The notes: a model not told the origin generated them from the letters alone. Shown: positions 23,784 to 32,280, counted from the first letter of the stretch. The stretch: 48,505 bases of DNA from Bacteroidales bacterium (GCA_017551515.1 JAFZLK010000077.1:1-48505), one strand, 5' to 3'. Program-made: numbers and translations.

Positions 23784-24608
23784 CTAGAATTCTATCTTAA
23801 AAATTCCCTTTTCTTTCATTTCGTCGTACTTTTTCCTGTTAAATCTGAATTTTCTGTTTTTTCCCCTTGACTTTGTAGCTTCATGTATTGTCGATTTTTT
23901 GGGGGAGCCAGATGTTGACAAAAAGTCACACATAAAATTATTACTTCCCCCAGTACCACCAAATTTGGAGTCGAAATCACTTATTTCTGTTCGTCGGTTA
24001 ACATGTTCGACCCCCTCTTTTCCAATCTGGTCGAGGATACCAAGTTGGAGCATTTTCTTCTCAAAATTTCGACGGTCGAACTTTACTTCCAATATTGCCT
24101 CGTAGAGCCTTTGCAAGTCGGGCATTGAAAATTCATCTTCCATAAGTTCAAAGCCTATCGGCTCGAAATGAATCCTTTCCTTGAGTGAACGCTGTGCCAC
24201 ACGTAAAATGTAGTCGTGATCGAAGGCAAGGCGCGGAATGTCCTTTATGGCAAACCACTGTGCACGTGCGGCATCGTCACCACCAACCACCTCCGACTGC
24301 TTTACAAGTCCAATGAATGCAACCGTGACCACCCTTTCTCGCGGATCGCGGTTTACATCGCTGAAGGTATGAAACTGCTCAATATTCGCAGGTTCAAGCC
24401 CGGTTTCCTCTTTCAGCTCGCGTCTGGCACATTGTTCAATGGTTTCGTCAATGTTCATAAATCCCCCCGGAAAAGCCCAGCAACCTTTGCAGGGTTCATT
24501 TCCACGTTCAATTAGCAAAATTTTCAACTCTTTGCCGTCGAATCCGAAAATCACGCAGTCGGCTGTAAGTGCTGGATGCGGATATTTATATGTGTAACCT
24601 TGTGTCAT
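23784..24608 (-). CDS. NUDIX hydrolase with C-terminal NrtR-like winged helix
   Basis: 274 residues. Residues 10-145 form a NUDIX domain with a complete NUDIX box near residues 46-70: G-x5-E-x7-RELKEETGL, starting GFMNIDE. The N-terminal pattern (ALTADCVIFGF and LLIERGNEPCKGCWAFPGGF) is that of the ADP-ribose pyrophosphatase/NrtR group. The C-terminal part (FSMPDLQRLYEAIL, then FDRRNFEKKM) matches the NrtR winged helix, which binds DNA and senses ADP-ribose in NAD regulation. The intact box suggests it may still hydrolyse ADP-ribose. Odd: about 45 extra polar residues (DSKFGGTGGSNN region) interrupt the wing before RKFRFNRKKYDEM. It has its own strong promoter. Whether it is enzyme, regulator or both cannot be decided here. 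Confidence 0.9.
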   Translation of the reverse strand: MTQGYTYKYPHPALTADCVIFGFDGKELKILLIERGNEPCKGCWAFPGGFMNIDETIEQCARRELKEETGLEPANIEQFHTFSDVNRDPRERVVTVAFIGLVKQSEVVGGDDAARAQWFAIKDIPRLAFDHDYILRVAQRSLKERIHFEPIGFELMEDEFSMPDLQRLYEAILEVKFDRRNFEKKMLQLGILDQIGKEGVEHVNRRTEISDFDSKFGGTGGSNNFMCDFLSTSGSPKKSTIHEATKSRGKNRKFRFNRKKYDEMKEKGIFKIEF

Positions 24609-24630
24609 CGTTTATTGTGTAAAATCTACG

Positions 24631-24662
24631 CAAAGGTACGGCTAATTTTTGACACTACCAAA
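24631..24662 (-). promoter_or_regulatory. Consensus promoter (-33 and -7) of the NUDIX gene
   Basis: The minus strand shows TTTG (24662-24659), a 20-nt spacer, then TACCTTTG (24638-24631). This is an exact match to the Bacteroidetes sigma-ABfr consensus TTTG-N19-21-TAnnTTTG. The -7 box ends 22 nt before the ATG at 24608. Confidence 0.75.
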
Positions 24663-24853
24663 TTTTTTGCGTATTTTTTACATATTTTAAATTAATTTAC
24701 ATAATCGTCTAATTATTAACCAAATACAACTTGAATATTTTATTAATGTTTCTAAATTCACAGTCCGGGAAAATCAAAAAAGCAAAAAATGAATCATAAT
24801 AAGCAATAATTATTGCTGTCAATAAAAAAAGTGTCTGCAATTGAATAAATAAT

Positions 24854-24861
24854 TAACTTTG
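24854..24861 (+). promoter_or_regulatory. Promoter -7 box of manA
   Basis: TAACTTTG lies 25 nt upstream of the ATG at 24887 and matches TAnnTTTG. The -33 element is not clear. The 278-bp divergent spacer 24609-24886 carries only this and the opposing NUDIX promoter. Confidence 0.6.
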
Positions 24862-24886
24862 TTCCATAATATAAAATACTTTCAAT

Positions 24887-25972
24887 ATGCTTTATCCTTT
24901 GAAATTCAAGCCAATATACAAGACTAAGGTCTGGGGTGGCGACAAGATAGCGAAAATAAAGAATGACAATAATGTTCCTGCCGACTGTGGCGAAAGCTGG
25001 GAAATATCAGGCGTACAAGGCGATGTTTCGGTAGTGTCAAACGGCTTTCTGGCAGGGAATACGCTACAGGAAATCATTGAGGTTTACCTAGATGAAATTG
25101 TCGGAGAAAAAGTGCTGGACGAATACGGCTACGAATTTCCTATCCTGCTGAAAATAATTGACGCCAAGGATAATCTATCGGTTCAAGTGCATCCAGATGA
25201 CGAAACAGCCGCCGAACTGCATAATGCCCGAGGCAAGACTGAGGCATGGTATATCCTTGATGCTGATAAAGATGCAAAGATTATCGATGGTTTCAACCGC
25301 GACACAACCGAAAGCGAACTTTTGCAGTCAATACAGGACGGTAATCTTGAAAAGCTGCTTAAGTACCACAATGTCAAGTCGGGAGAATTTTACTTTATCC
25401 CTGCTGGTCGCGTACATGGAATGTGTGCAGGCACTGCCGTAGTTGAAATTCAGGAAACATCCGACATCACCTACCGCATATACGACTACAACCGTGGCAA
25501 CCGCGAATTGCATACCCAATATGCAGTTGATGTAATCGACTACAAGAAAAACGACAAGCAGTCGGTACAATTTTCGCGTATACCCGACCACTCCAATCAA
25601 ATAGTTGACTGCAAATACTTTACAGCCAACTATCTACCTGTAATGAACTCGTTGCTGAAGGACTACAGCAATCTTGATTCGTTTGTAATCTACCACTGCG
25701 TACACGGACAAGTCACCATAAAGACTGCCGACAGCGAAGAAATCCTTAACGAAGGCGAATCAATCCTAATCCCTGCTTGCATTGATGAGGTCGTGCTTAT
25801 ACCTATTAAATATACGGAACTTCTTGAAGTTTACATGAACCTAGGAGAAAGCAAATCACGCAAGTATGACGAGTACGACATTGATGCACTACAGAGACAA
25901 CAGTTTCATGGTAACGAATGCCAAGAAAACGAATGTAGTAATGGTTTTACTGGGAAGAACTACAAGTGCTAA
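24887..25972 (+). CDS. manA: Mannose-6-phosphate isomerase (type I, zinc-dependent)
   Basis: 361 residues. The enzyme interconverts fructose-6-phosphate and mannose-6-phosphate in the cytosol, feeding GDP-mannose and surface glycans. The N-terminus LKFKPIYKTKVWGGDKI and the motifs GESWEIS, SVQVHPDD (zinc-binding Q and H near residues 103-105), GKTEAWY (zinc-binding Glu) and AGRVHGM (zinc-binding His) are all present. The second cupin half (residues 230-330) ends with LLEVYMNLGES. About 30 extra residues follow, with three Cys (ECQENEC and a final C), which I do not recognise from the family. The stop overlaps the stop of the convergent symporter gene. It is alone on the plus strand here, with its own promoter. 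Confidence 0.95.
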   Translation: MLYPLKFKPIYKTKVWGGDKIAKIKNDNNVPADCGESWEISGVQGDVSVVSNGFLAGNTLQEIIEVYLDEIVGEKVLDEYGYEFPILLKIIDAKDNLSVQVHPDDETAAELHNARGKTEAWYILDADKDAKIIDGFNRDTTESELLQSIQDGNLEKLLKYHNVKSGEFYFIPAGRVHGMCAGTAVVEIQETSDITYRIYDYNRGNRELHTQYAVDVIDYKKNDKQSVQFSRIPDHSNQIVDCKYFTANYLPVMNSLLKDYSNLDSFVIYHCVHGQVTIKTADSEEILNEGESILIPACIDEVVLIPIKYTELLEVYMNLGESKSRKYDEYDIDALQRQQFHGNECQENECSNGFTGKNYKC

Positions 25973-27435
25973 CAAGCCTTTGCTGTTTCCGCTTTCCTAC
26001 TGAATATCAGCAACCCTACAAAAGTCAACAGACCGTTCACAATAAGAATCTCGAAGCCAAACTTGTATCCGAAGAATAGTTGCTCTGAATATATGTTCAG
26101 CAGGTAACTTATTATTGGTGAAAGGATTGCGATAAAAGGAACTGCCTTGTCGCTGGGATTGCGCTTCTTTACAAAAAGCCCGAAACAGAACAAGCCAAGC
26201 AATGGTCCGTAGGTATATCCCGCTATATCAAACAAAGTCTTTATAAGCGAATCGGTATGGAACGGCTTGAAAACTATTATGATTAGGAAGTATATCACAG
26301 CAAAGACGACATGTGTTGTCTTGCGGATTTTTGTCTTTTTCTGCTCATCATAGTTGGGCTTCTTGTCGAACTGCAAAATGTCGAAGCAGAAAGTGGTCGT
26401 GAGCGAGGTGAGCGTACCATCGGCACTCGAATAGCCAGCTGCAACAAGACCTATGATAAATATAATCCATGTCACCGAACCAAGATTCTGGGCAACCGCA
26501 GCAAAAATGCTGTCGGACTTTTCGGGCAATGCAAAGCCTGTCTGAGATGAATAAGTCATCAGTGCAACGCCTAGAATCAAGAACAAAAAGTTGACAATCA
26601 CTATACAAACGCTAAACGAAAGCATATTCTTCTGTGCTTCCTTAAGCGACTTGCAGGTTAAGTTCTTCTGCATCATATCTTGGTCGAGACCAGTCATGGC
26701 AATTGTAATGAACGCACCACTGAAAATTTGTTTCAAGAAAAAGTTGTTCGACCGCCAGTCGGTATCGAACATTCTTGTATAACCATCATCTGTAGCCTGA
26801 GCCATCATGTCGAAGAATGAAATGTCCATGTCCTTTATAAGGAACACAATGGTTATCACCGTTGAAAGCAACATGAAAGTAGTTTGAAGCGTATCAGTCC
26901 AAATGATTGTCTTAATGCCACCCTTGAAGGTATAAATCAGTATCAGCACAATGAAGAACAGCGCCAATGCCCAGAAGGGGACTCCAATTGCCTTGAATAC
27001 AAATTCGTGCAAAACGAACACTACCAAGTACATGCGCAAAGCAGAACCCATAATTCGCGATACGATGAAGAAAAACGATCCTGTCCTCTGCGAATTGCTA
27101 CCGAAACGCTTGTCAAGATAAGTGTATATTGATGTGAGGTTCAACTTGTAATAAAGCGGCAATAGTATGTATGCAATTACGATATAACCTATTGTATATC
27201 CAATTACTACACCAAAATAAGTAAACTGGCTGCTTTGCACATATCCAGGTACCGACATGAATGTCACACCCGACAAAGATGCTCCAATCATTCCGTATGC
27301 CACCACAAACCACGGCGACCTGCGGTTTCCTGTGAAAAATGTATCGTTGGTAGCCTTCTTCGATGTGAGGTGCGAAATAAGAATAAGAAGCGCAAAATAA
27401 CCGACTACTATTGAGGCAATTATGTAAGGATTCAT
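25969..27435 (-). CDS. Sodium:solute symporter (SSS family)
   Basis: 488 residues, about 13 predicted hydrophobic membrane segments. It couples Na+ entry to solute uptake across the inner membrane; the solute cannot be told from sequence alone. Family signs are the N-terminal SKKATNDTFFTGNRRSPWFVVAYGMIGASLSGVTFMSVPG (split here across residues 25-65), with the conserved 'GR/NR-x-x-PW' region and S/T-rich first broken helix; TFKGGIKTIIWTDTLQ near residues 170-185; and TGLDQDMMQKNL near 260. It lies 36 nt downstream of the TPR/PD40 gene on the same strand, so the two may be cotranscribed. Its stop interlocks with the manA stop (ctaa read from both strands). Confidence 0.9.
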   Translation of the reverse strand: MNPYIIASIVVGYFALLILISHLTSKKATNDTFFTGNRRSPWFVVAYGMIGASLSGVTFMSVPGYVQSSQFTYFGVVIGYTIGYIVIAYILLPLYYKLNLTSIYTYLDKRFGSNSQRTGSFFFIVSRIMGSALRMYLVVFVLHEFVFKAIGVPFWALALFFIVLILIYTFKGGIKTIIWTDTLQTTFMLLSTVITIVFLIKDMDISFFDMMAQATDDGYTRMFDTDWRSNNFFLKQIFSGAFITIAMTGLDQDMMQKNLTCKSLKEAQKNMLSFSVCIVIVNFLFLILGVALMTYSSQTGFALPEKSDSIFAAVAQNLGSVTWIIFIIGLVAAGYSSADGTLTSLTTTFCFDILQFDKKPNYDEQKKTKIRKTTHVVFAVIYFLIIIVFKPFHTDSLIKTLFDIAGYTYGPLLGLFCFGLFVKKRNPSDKAVPFIAILSPIISYLLNIYSEQLFFGYKFGFEILIVNGLLTFVGLLIFSRKAETAKAC

Positions 27436-27471
27436 GTGAAAATTTCTTTTTCTGCCTACCTTATGCCGATG

Positions 27472-29706
27472 TTACTTTATGTTCTTGGGTTGCAAGTTTT
27501 CTGGCAAGCTTATTACATAAATATCTTGATTGCCCTTCTTGCCTTTAGGAGCATTTGACTTCGAGAAATAAGCCTTAGTGCCATCCGTTGAAATCTTGTA
27601 TCCATAATCATCCGATGCGGTATTGATTTCCTTGCCGAGGTTTATAGGTTCGCTCCAGCAGTCCCAGCAATCGGTACCAGTACGGGTTGAAACATACATA
27701 TCGAGACCGCCAAGACCGCCATGACCATCAGATGCGAAGTACAAGTGTTTGTTATCGGAATGCAAGAATGGCGTGCGCTCGGTGTATAATGTATTGATTG
27801 ACGAACCGAGGTTTATAGGTTTGCCCCATTCGCCGTTTTCATCCACAGTGCAAACATAAATATCTGTCTGGTGTTCGTCAACTTTTCCGTGATATTCTAG
27901 TCCATCGAAATCGGCATCGTTGAAGAAATTGAGCATATCGCTACGCTTTGCGGCGAAGAACAATGCCTTTCCATCGCGACTGAGGAATGCATCACCCTGC
28001 CAGTTGCTGGAGTTTACATTGTTCGACATCTTCTGAGGCTTGCCCCAAGTAGCACCAGCCTTCTTCGAGAAGTAAAGTCTTCCGTTCCTGAAAATGTACA
28101 TTACATTTCCAGCCGCGTTTACCGACTGCGGATAATCGTTTCCTTTTGACGAAACTTCGCTTATCAGCTCAGCCTCCGTCCAACCTTCTGCCGACCTTTG
28201 GGTAACGAAAATATCTTCACCGCCCTTGTTATCGCCACGACCTTCTCCGCAGAAGTACAATGAGTTGCCATCAGCAGACAAAATCGGATTGTACTCGTTT
28301 CCGTTGGTATTCACAGTTTCGGCCAAAGCTTCTGCAACAATTGCAGGATTTTTTTGCTCAAGAATGTTGAGCAATGCATTTATTTTCTGCGGTTTATCCT
28401 TCCAATAGTCCTTGTACTTGAGGACTGTTACCGTTGCATTCGACCAATTTCCAGCAACAATATCGGCTTCTATCATTTTCTGCAATGCGACGAAAGCCTT
28501 TTCCTTTGGTGCAGCTTCCTTTATGTACTCATCGTAGGCTGCAGCTGATTTCTTGGGATTGTAACCATTATGTATTTTCAGTTTGTCGCCTTTGACAGCT
28601 ATTGCGGAATCTACAACATATTTGTCGCGGATAAGGCTACGCTGATTCTCGGAAAGTTCGCTATAGAAATTTTTCAGCGAAAGCAATTCGCCATCAGATG
28701 CTACAAGGTTGTAATACAACTTTATTGCCTGATTCTTCTTTTCGCCATCCAAATTCTTGTAACAGTACTTTATGATTTCCGGATTGTCGCCAGCGCACTG
28801 CAAAGCAGAAGATATTGCCATGCTTTTCCACTTGCTTTCAGGGTATCTCTTGACAAAACGAATGTACGAACTGCAATTGCCATCAGCTGTTTCCTCGTTG
28901 AAAAGTTTTTCCTCGTACATCATTTCTGCCTTGTAATACTGCGAACTCTTCGGATATTTTTTCATGTACTCTTTCAAAGCAGTGGCCGTGTTTTCTTTTT
29001 CAGCATCTGCAAGTGCGATAAGATAAACCTTTTCTTGAGCATCGGCAGCTAATGCCGAATTGGGATACTTTTTCAAAAACGCCTCATATGCTTCGGCGGT
29101 ATTTTCATTTTGTGCCTTTTCAAAACCTTTTTCGTCGCGACGCCTAGTAGCATCTGGTATTTGCTGTGCATCGGGATAGGTGCGAATGAAGGCATCGTAA
29201 TCCTCCTCGGTATTTTTAGCGATTGTCAGTTTATAAGCCTCAATATTGCGGTACATTTTTGCTTCTGACTTGTATTCCTCGGATGCCTTGCGGTAGAAGA
29301 AAAGGTAATTTTGATAAGCTTCGTAGGTGTTTGCCTTAATTGCATCCTTCAATGCAAAACGGCAAATCGTATCCGTATAGTTTTTGAAGATTTCCATGCT
29401 AATCGGCACTGCGCTCAACTTTTCCTTTGTTTTTTCGTCAAGTTGCGGATAATACGCCTCGCAGGTCTGAAGACACTTGTACGCCTCAACAGGGTCGTAG
29501 CCTACATATTCTCTCTGAAACAACAGGTATGCCTTGTAAAAATTGAACTCTACATCGTCCAAATTTTTTGACAAACCTTTCTCAATTGCCTTTTGAGCAT
29601 TGTCGTACTTGCCTTTCCAAATTAGTTCCAACGATTTGGTCTGCTGCGAAAATACCGTTGCAGTAAACATAATCGCCAATGAAAAAAGTATAACCTTTCT
29701 ATTCAT
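27472..29706 (-). CDS. TPR and PD40 beta-propeller envelope protein, PorE-like but without OmpA domain
   Basis: 744 residues. A signal peptide (MNRKVILFSLAIMFTATVFS, cut near SQQ) is followed by about 440 residues of TPR-like helices with repeated AYEAFLKKYPNS / ALKEYMKKYPKS / YIRFVKRYPES-type motifs. Residues of about 470-735 form a WD40-like (PD40) propeller with blades N-PILSADGNSLYFCGEG, FLSRDGKALFFAAKRS, PFLHSDNKHLYFASDGHGG and KISTDGTKAYFSKS. The architecture matches the first two-thirds of PorE-type T9SS accessory proteins, which continue into a carboxypeptidase-like and an OmpA peptidoglycan-binding domain; here the protein stops after the propeller. Periplasmic or outer-membrane location is inferred. 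A role in T9SS is possible but unproven. Confidence 0.85.
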   Translation of the reverse strand: MNRKVILFSLAIMFTATVFSQQTKSLELIWKGKYDNAQKAIEKGLSKNLDDVEFNFYKAYLLFQREYVGYDPVEAYKCLQTCEAYYPQLDEKTKEKLSAVPISMEIFKNYTDTICRFALKDAIKANTYEAYQNYLFFYRKASEEYKSEAKMYRNIEAYKLTIAKNTEEDYDAFIRTYPDAQQIPDATRRRDEKGFEKAQNENTAEAYEAFLKKYPNSALAADAQEKVYLIALADAEKENTATALKEYMKKYPKSSQYYKAEMMYEEKLFNEETADGNCSSYIRFVKRYPESKWKSMAISSALQCAGDNPEIIKYCYKNLDGEKKNQAIKLYYNLVASDGELLSLKNFYSELSENQRSLIRDKYVVDSAIAVKGDKLKIHNGYNPKKSAAAYDEYIKEAAPKEKAFVALQKMIEADIVAGNWSNATVTVLKYKDYWKDKPQKINALLNILEQKNPAIVAEALAETVNTNGNEYNPILSADGNSLYFCGEGRGDNKGGEDIFVTQRSAEGWTEAELISEVSSKGNDYPQSVNAAGNVMYIFRNGRLYFSKKAGATWGKPQKMSNNVNSSNWQGDAFLSRDGKALFFAAKRSDMLNFFNDADFDGLEYHGKVDEHQTDIYVCTVDENGEWGKPINLGSSINTLYTERTPFLHSDNKHLYFASDGHGGLGGLDMYVSTRTGTDCWDCWSEPINLGKEINTASDDYGYKISTDGTKAYFSKSNAPKGKKGNQDIYVISLPENLQPKNIK

Positions 29707-29848
29707 GCGTACATTTTTTGAGGTCGTAAATTTACTTCAAAAAATCGGACTAAAGAAGAATAATGTTCATTATTTTCTCACAAAAAAGGTTGATAGTAAA
29801 TTTTGAGAAAACGATATTATAAACATCTACATAACAGCGCATTAACAT

Positions 29849-29891
29849 AAAAAGCGGAAAATCCCAATGCGTATGCAAAGAGATTTTCCGC
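29849..29891 (-). terminator. Intrinsic terminator of the pyrH-frr operon
   Basis: A perfect 10-bp inverted repeat (gcggaaaatc 29854-29863, gattttccgc 29882-29891) with an 18-nt loop. On the minus strand it is followed directly by five T (29853-29849). It lies about 40 bp past the frr stop. Confidence 0.8.
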
Positions 29892-29933
29892 CATTATGTT
29901 TTGATGAATTTACTGCTAAAGTTTTCCTATGGA

Positions 29934-30494
29934 CTACACCGTCATCAGTTCCTTTTCCTTGGCATCTATTACAGTGTCAACCTTCTTGATAAAGTCTTCG
30001 TGTGCCTTGTGTACAGTTTGTTCTGCATCTTTTGCTGCATCTTCCGAAACGCCATCCTTCTTCAATTTCTTGAATTCATCTATTGCATTACGACGTGCAT
30101 TCCTAATGACAACCTTTGCTTCTTCACCAAGTCCCTTAACCTGTTTAACAAGCTGTTTACGGCGTTCCTCAGTCAGAGGTGGAACGATTATACGAATAAC
30201 TTCTCCGTTATTTGCTGGGTTGAAGCCAAGATTTGCTGCCATAATTGCCTTTTCGATTGCAGGGATTGTCGATTTGTCCCACGGCTGAATGAAGATGGTC
30301 TTCGGGTCTGGAGCCGAAAGGTTTGCAACCTGCGTAATCGGAGATGTCATACCGTAGCATTCTACCTTTACCGATTCAAGCATTGCTGGATTTGCCTTTC
30401 CTGCGCGAATCTTTGCAAGTTCCTTCTCAAGGTGTTCGAGTGCGGACTTCATTCCGTCCTTTGCGTCCTCTATATACAATTCCAATTCTTCCAT
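29934..30494 (-). CDS. frr: Ribosome recycling factor
   Basis: 186 residues, the normal length. With EF-G it splits post-termination ribosomes. The family pattern is clear: an N-terminal helix (AKDGMKSALEHLEKELAKIR), the signature RAGKANPAML, then the beta domain with PITQVANLSAPDPKTIFIQPWDK, and the hinge to the long C-terminal helices (PPLTEERRKQLVKQVK, VVIRNARRNAIDEFKKLKK). Its start lies 2 nt after the pyrH stop, the conserved pyrH-frr gene order, so the two are translated from one message. An intrinsic terminator follows. Confidence 0.98.
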   Translation of the reverse strand: MEELELYIEDAKDGMKSALEHLEKELAKIRAGKANPAMLESVKVECYGMTSPITQVANLSAPDPKTIFIQPWDKSTIPAIEKAIMAANLGFNPANNGEVIRIIVPPLTEERRKQLVKQVKGLGEEAKVVIRNARRNAIDEFKKLKKDGVSEDAAKDAEQTVHKAHEDFIKKVDTVIDAKEKELMTV

Positions 30495-30496
30495 AA

Positions 30497-31204
30497 TTAC
30501 TTTGTAATGTATGTTCCTATATTTTCGTTATTTATTACTTTTTCGAGATTTCCGTAAGTGTCCATGTCGAACACGATTACCGGCATATTGTTTTCCTTGC
30601 ACAATGTAAATGCTGTAAGATCCATAATCTTAAGTCCGCGCTTGTATACCTCATCGAAGGTTATGGTGTCGAACTTTGTTGCAGTCGGGTCCTTTTCAGG
30701 GTCAGCTGTATAGACACCGTTTACGCGCGTACCTTTAAGGAAAACATCTGCTTCGATTTCGATTGCTCGCAATGCCGATGCACTGTCGGTTGAGAAATAA
30801 GGATTTCCCGTACCACCAGCAAGTATGCAAACATACGAGTTTTCCAATGCTTCAACAACCTTTGGCTTCGATATGCGTTCGCCTATCGATTCAATTCCGA
30901 TTGAAGTGAAAAGTCTTGTCTTAACACCTACCGACTCCAATCCGTTCTGCAAAGCCAACGAGTTGATTATTGTTGCCAGCATTCCCATCTGGTCGCCCTT
31001 TACACGGTCGAAACCCTTGCTTTCGCCCGATATTCCGCGGAAAATGTTTCCTCCGCCTATTACAATGCCAATCTGTACATCCTTATCATGTACTGCCTTA
31101 ATCTGGTTTGCATATTCCATAAGGTGGGTTTCGCTGATTCCCTGCTTCGATGCTCCTGCAAGCGATTCGCCGCTGAGCTTTAACAATATTCGTTTGAATC
31201 TCAT
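30497..31204 (-). CDS. pyrH: UMP kinase
   Basis: 235 residues from the ATG at 31204. Phosphorylates UMP to UDP for RNA and nucleotide-sugar synthesis. Amino-acid-kinase-fold motifs: FKRILLKLSGESLAG at the start, IGIVIGGGNIFRG near residues 47-60, DQMGMLATIINSLALQ (the UMP-binding DxMGMLAT signature), GGTGNPYFSTDSA, and GTRVNGVYTADPEKDP near residues 160-175. An in-frame TTG at 31228 would add 8 residues, but it lies inside the promoter -7 box (31226-31233), so the ATG is the correct start. First gene of the pyrH-frr operon. Confidence 0.97.
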   Translation of the reverse strand: MRFKRILLKLSGESLAGASKQGISETHLMEYANQIKAVHDKDVQIGIVIGGGNIFRGISGESKGFDRVKGDQMGMLATIINSLALQNGLESVGVKTRLFTSIGIESIGERISKPKVVEALENSYVCILAGGTGNPYFSTDSASALRAIEIEADVFLKGTRVNGVYTADPEKDPTATKFDTITFDEVYKRGLKIMDLTAFTLCKENNMPVIVFDMDTYGNLEKVINNENIGTYITK

Positions 31205-31225
31205 CAGTATTATTTTTTGAACGGA

Positions 31226-31233
31226 CAAAAGTA
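31226..31233 (-). promoter_or_regulatory. Promoter -7 box of pyrH-frr
   Basis: The minus strand reads TACTTTTG, 21 nt upstream of the pyrH ATG. A weak -33 candidate (ATTG) lies 17 nt further upstream. The position of this box excludes the upstream TTG start. The remaining intergenic sequence up to 31487 is A/T-rich and shows nothing else. Confidence 0.65.
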
Positions 31234-31487
31234 ATCAAATTTTGATAATGCAATGATTTAAGGATTCAAATAATTCAAAAAATTAAAGATTCAAATATTG
31301 ACAATATTACATATAACATCTAGCGTTTCGTTACCAAACATTAAACTACTGAATATAAACAATTTATATGCTTGCAAATATTCACCAAAAGTGCTTTAGC
31401 TTGAAAATCCGAGTGTTATAAATGGTAATAAACACTAATGTGTTGATTACTTTATGTTTCGGGTGAATTTTGTTATTTCCTGCATTA

Positions 31488-31495
31488 TATTTTTG
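31488..31495 (+). promoter_or_regulatory. Promoter -7 box of the hypothetical-aroK pair
   Basis: TATTTTTG matches TAnnTTTG, 26 nt before the ATG at 31522. A TTTTG lies 15 nt upstream of it, closer than the usual -33 spacing, so only the -7 box is supported. Confidence 0.55.
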
Positions 31496-31521
31496 TACGC
31501 GATTTTATAGATTAACTACGG

Positions 31522-32277
31522 ATGGAGAAACTGATTTATAGACATACCGATGTGGAAAGACTTGAAATCTTAAGGTCTTTCGATGGGTATTTGCGCGAGA
31601 ATCCGCTGGGAGAAGATTGTTTATTTGCTGAATATCAGTATAATATAACGGTGGAAAATCTTTCTGTATTTGAAAAATTCAGAACTTACAAGGAATGCCT
31701 GAGACAGCAGGAAGAAGCTTTCAACAACAACTACAACAATCTTTTCGGAAAGGCGAAAACTTTCTTGGTTCACTACTACATGTCGATGCACATGGCTATC
31801 GAGCGTGGTGAACTTCCCGTTGACATCACATCCTGGTATGGTCTCCAGTATCCGTTTGTAATTCCAAATCCGCGCAACGGCGAGGAACTTCTTGAAGCTG
31901 CCGCCCATCTTTTCGAATGCGACTCAAATCGTGTTGCAAACGGTGGCAGACTGCTAACAAACCCAAATATATCATCTGTGAAGATTTGGATTGAGAAATT
32001 CGAAGATATTCACAAGGAACGCATTTATCGCCAGAATCTTAATAAGGCCGAAGTCGAAAACATAGACTACATCCGCGATACTACCGACAAGCTCATTCTC
32101 GAAATCTTTGAGGCTGCATCGGAGCGCTATGCCGACCTTGAATTCGAGGAAAGATTGAAACTCATGAACGAATTGGGCTTCAACATTCAGCAGGTTGTAC
32201 GCAAACCACGCCAACGCAAACAAGAGGAAGAAGCTCAGTTGAAAGCCGAAGCACAGCTGCAGATACCGCTTTTCTAA
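31522..32277 (+). CDS. Conserved-looking hypothetical protein, coupled to aroK
   Basis: 251 residues, soluble, no signal peptide or membrane segment. I do not recognise the family. It is mostly alpha-helical by composition. Notable are an aromatic- and Asn-rich middle (AFNNNYNNLFGKAKTFLVHYYMS, residues about 67-89) and a segment WYGLQYPFVIPNPRNGEELL. The C-terminus is highly charged (RKPRQRKQEEEAQLKAEAQ) and ends in QIPLF. The stop is 3 nt before the aroK ATG, so the two are almost certainly cotranscribed. A regular promoter and normal codon use support a real gene. Function unknown; linkage to aroK alone does not show a role in the shikimate pathway. Confidence 0.85.
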   Translation: MEKLIYRHTDVERLEILRSFDGYLRENPLGEDCLFAEYQYNITVENLSVFEKFRTYKECLRQQEEAFNNNYNNLFGKAKTFLVHYYMSMHMAIERGELPVDITSWYGLQYPFVIPNPRNGEELLEAAAHLFECDSNRVANGGRLLTNPNISSVKIWIEKFEDIHKERIYRQNLNKAEVENIDYIRDTTDKLILEIFEAASERYADLEFEERLKLMNELGFNIQQVVRKPRQRKQEEEAQLKAEAQLQIPLF

Positions 32278-32280
32278 CAA

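Noticed and set aside
31205..31228. Upstream TTG start for pyrH, and similar extended starts for the P5C dehydrogenase gene (34733) and rimP (47310).
   Set aside because: Each lies in or upstream of the TAnnTTTG promoter box, and the extra residues are not family-like. The downstream ATGs fit the family N-termini.
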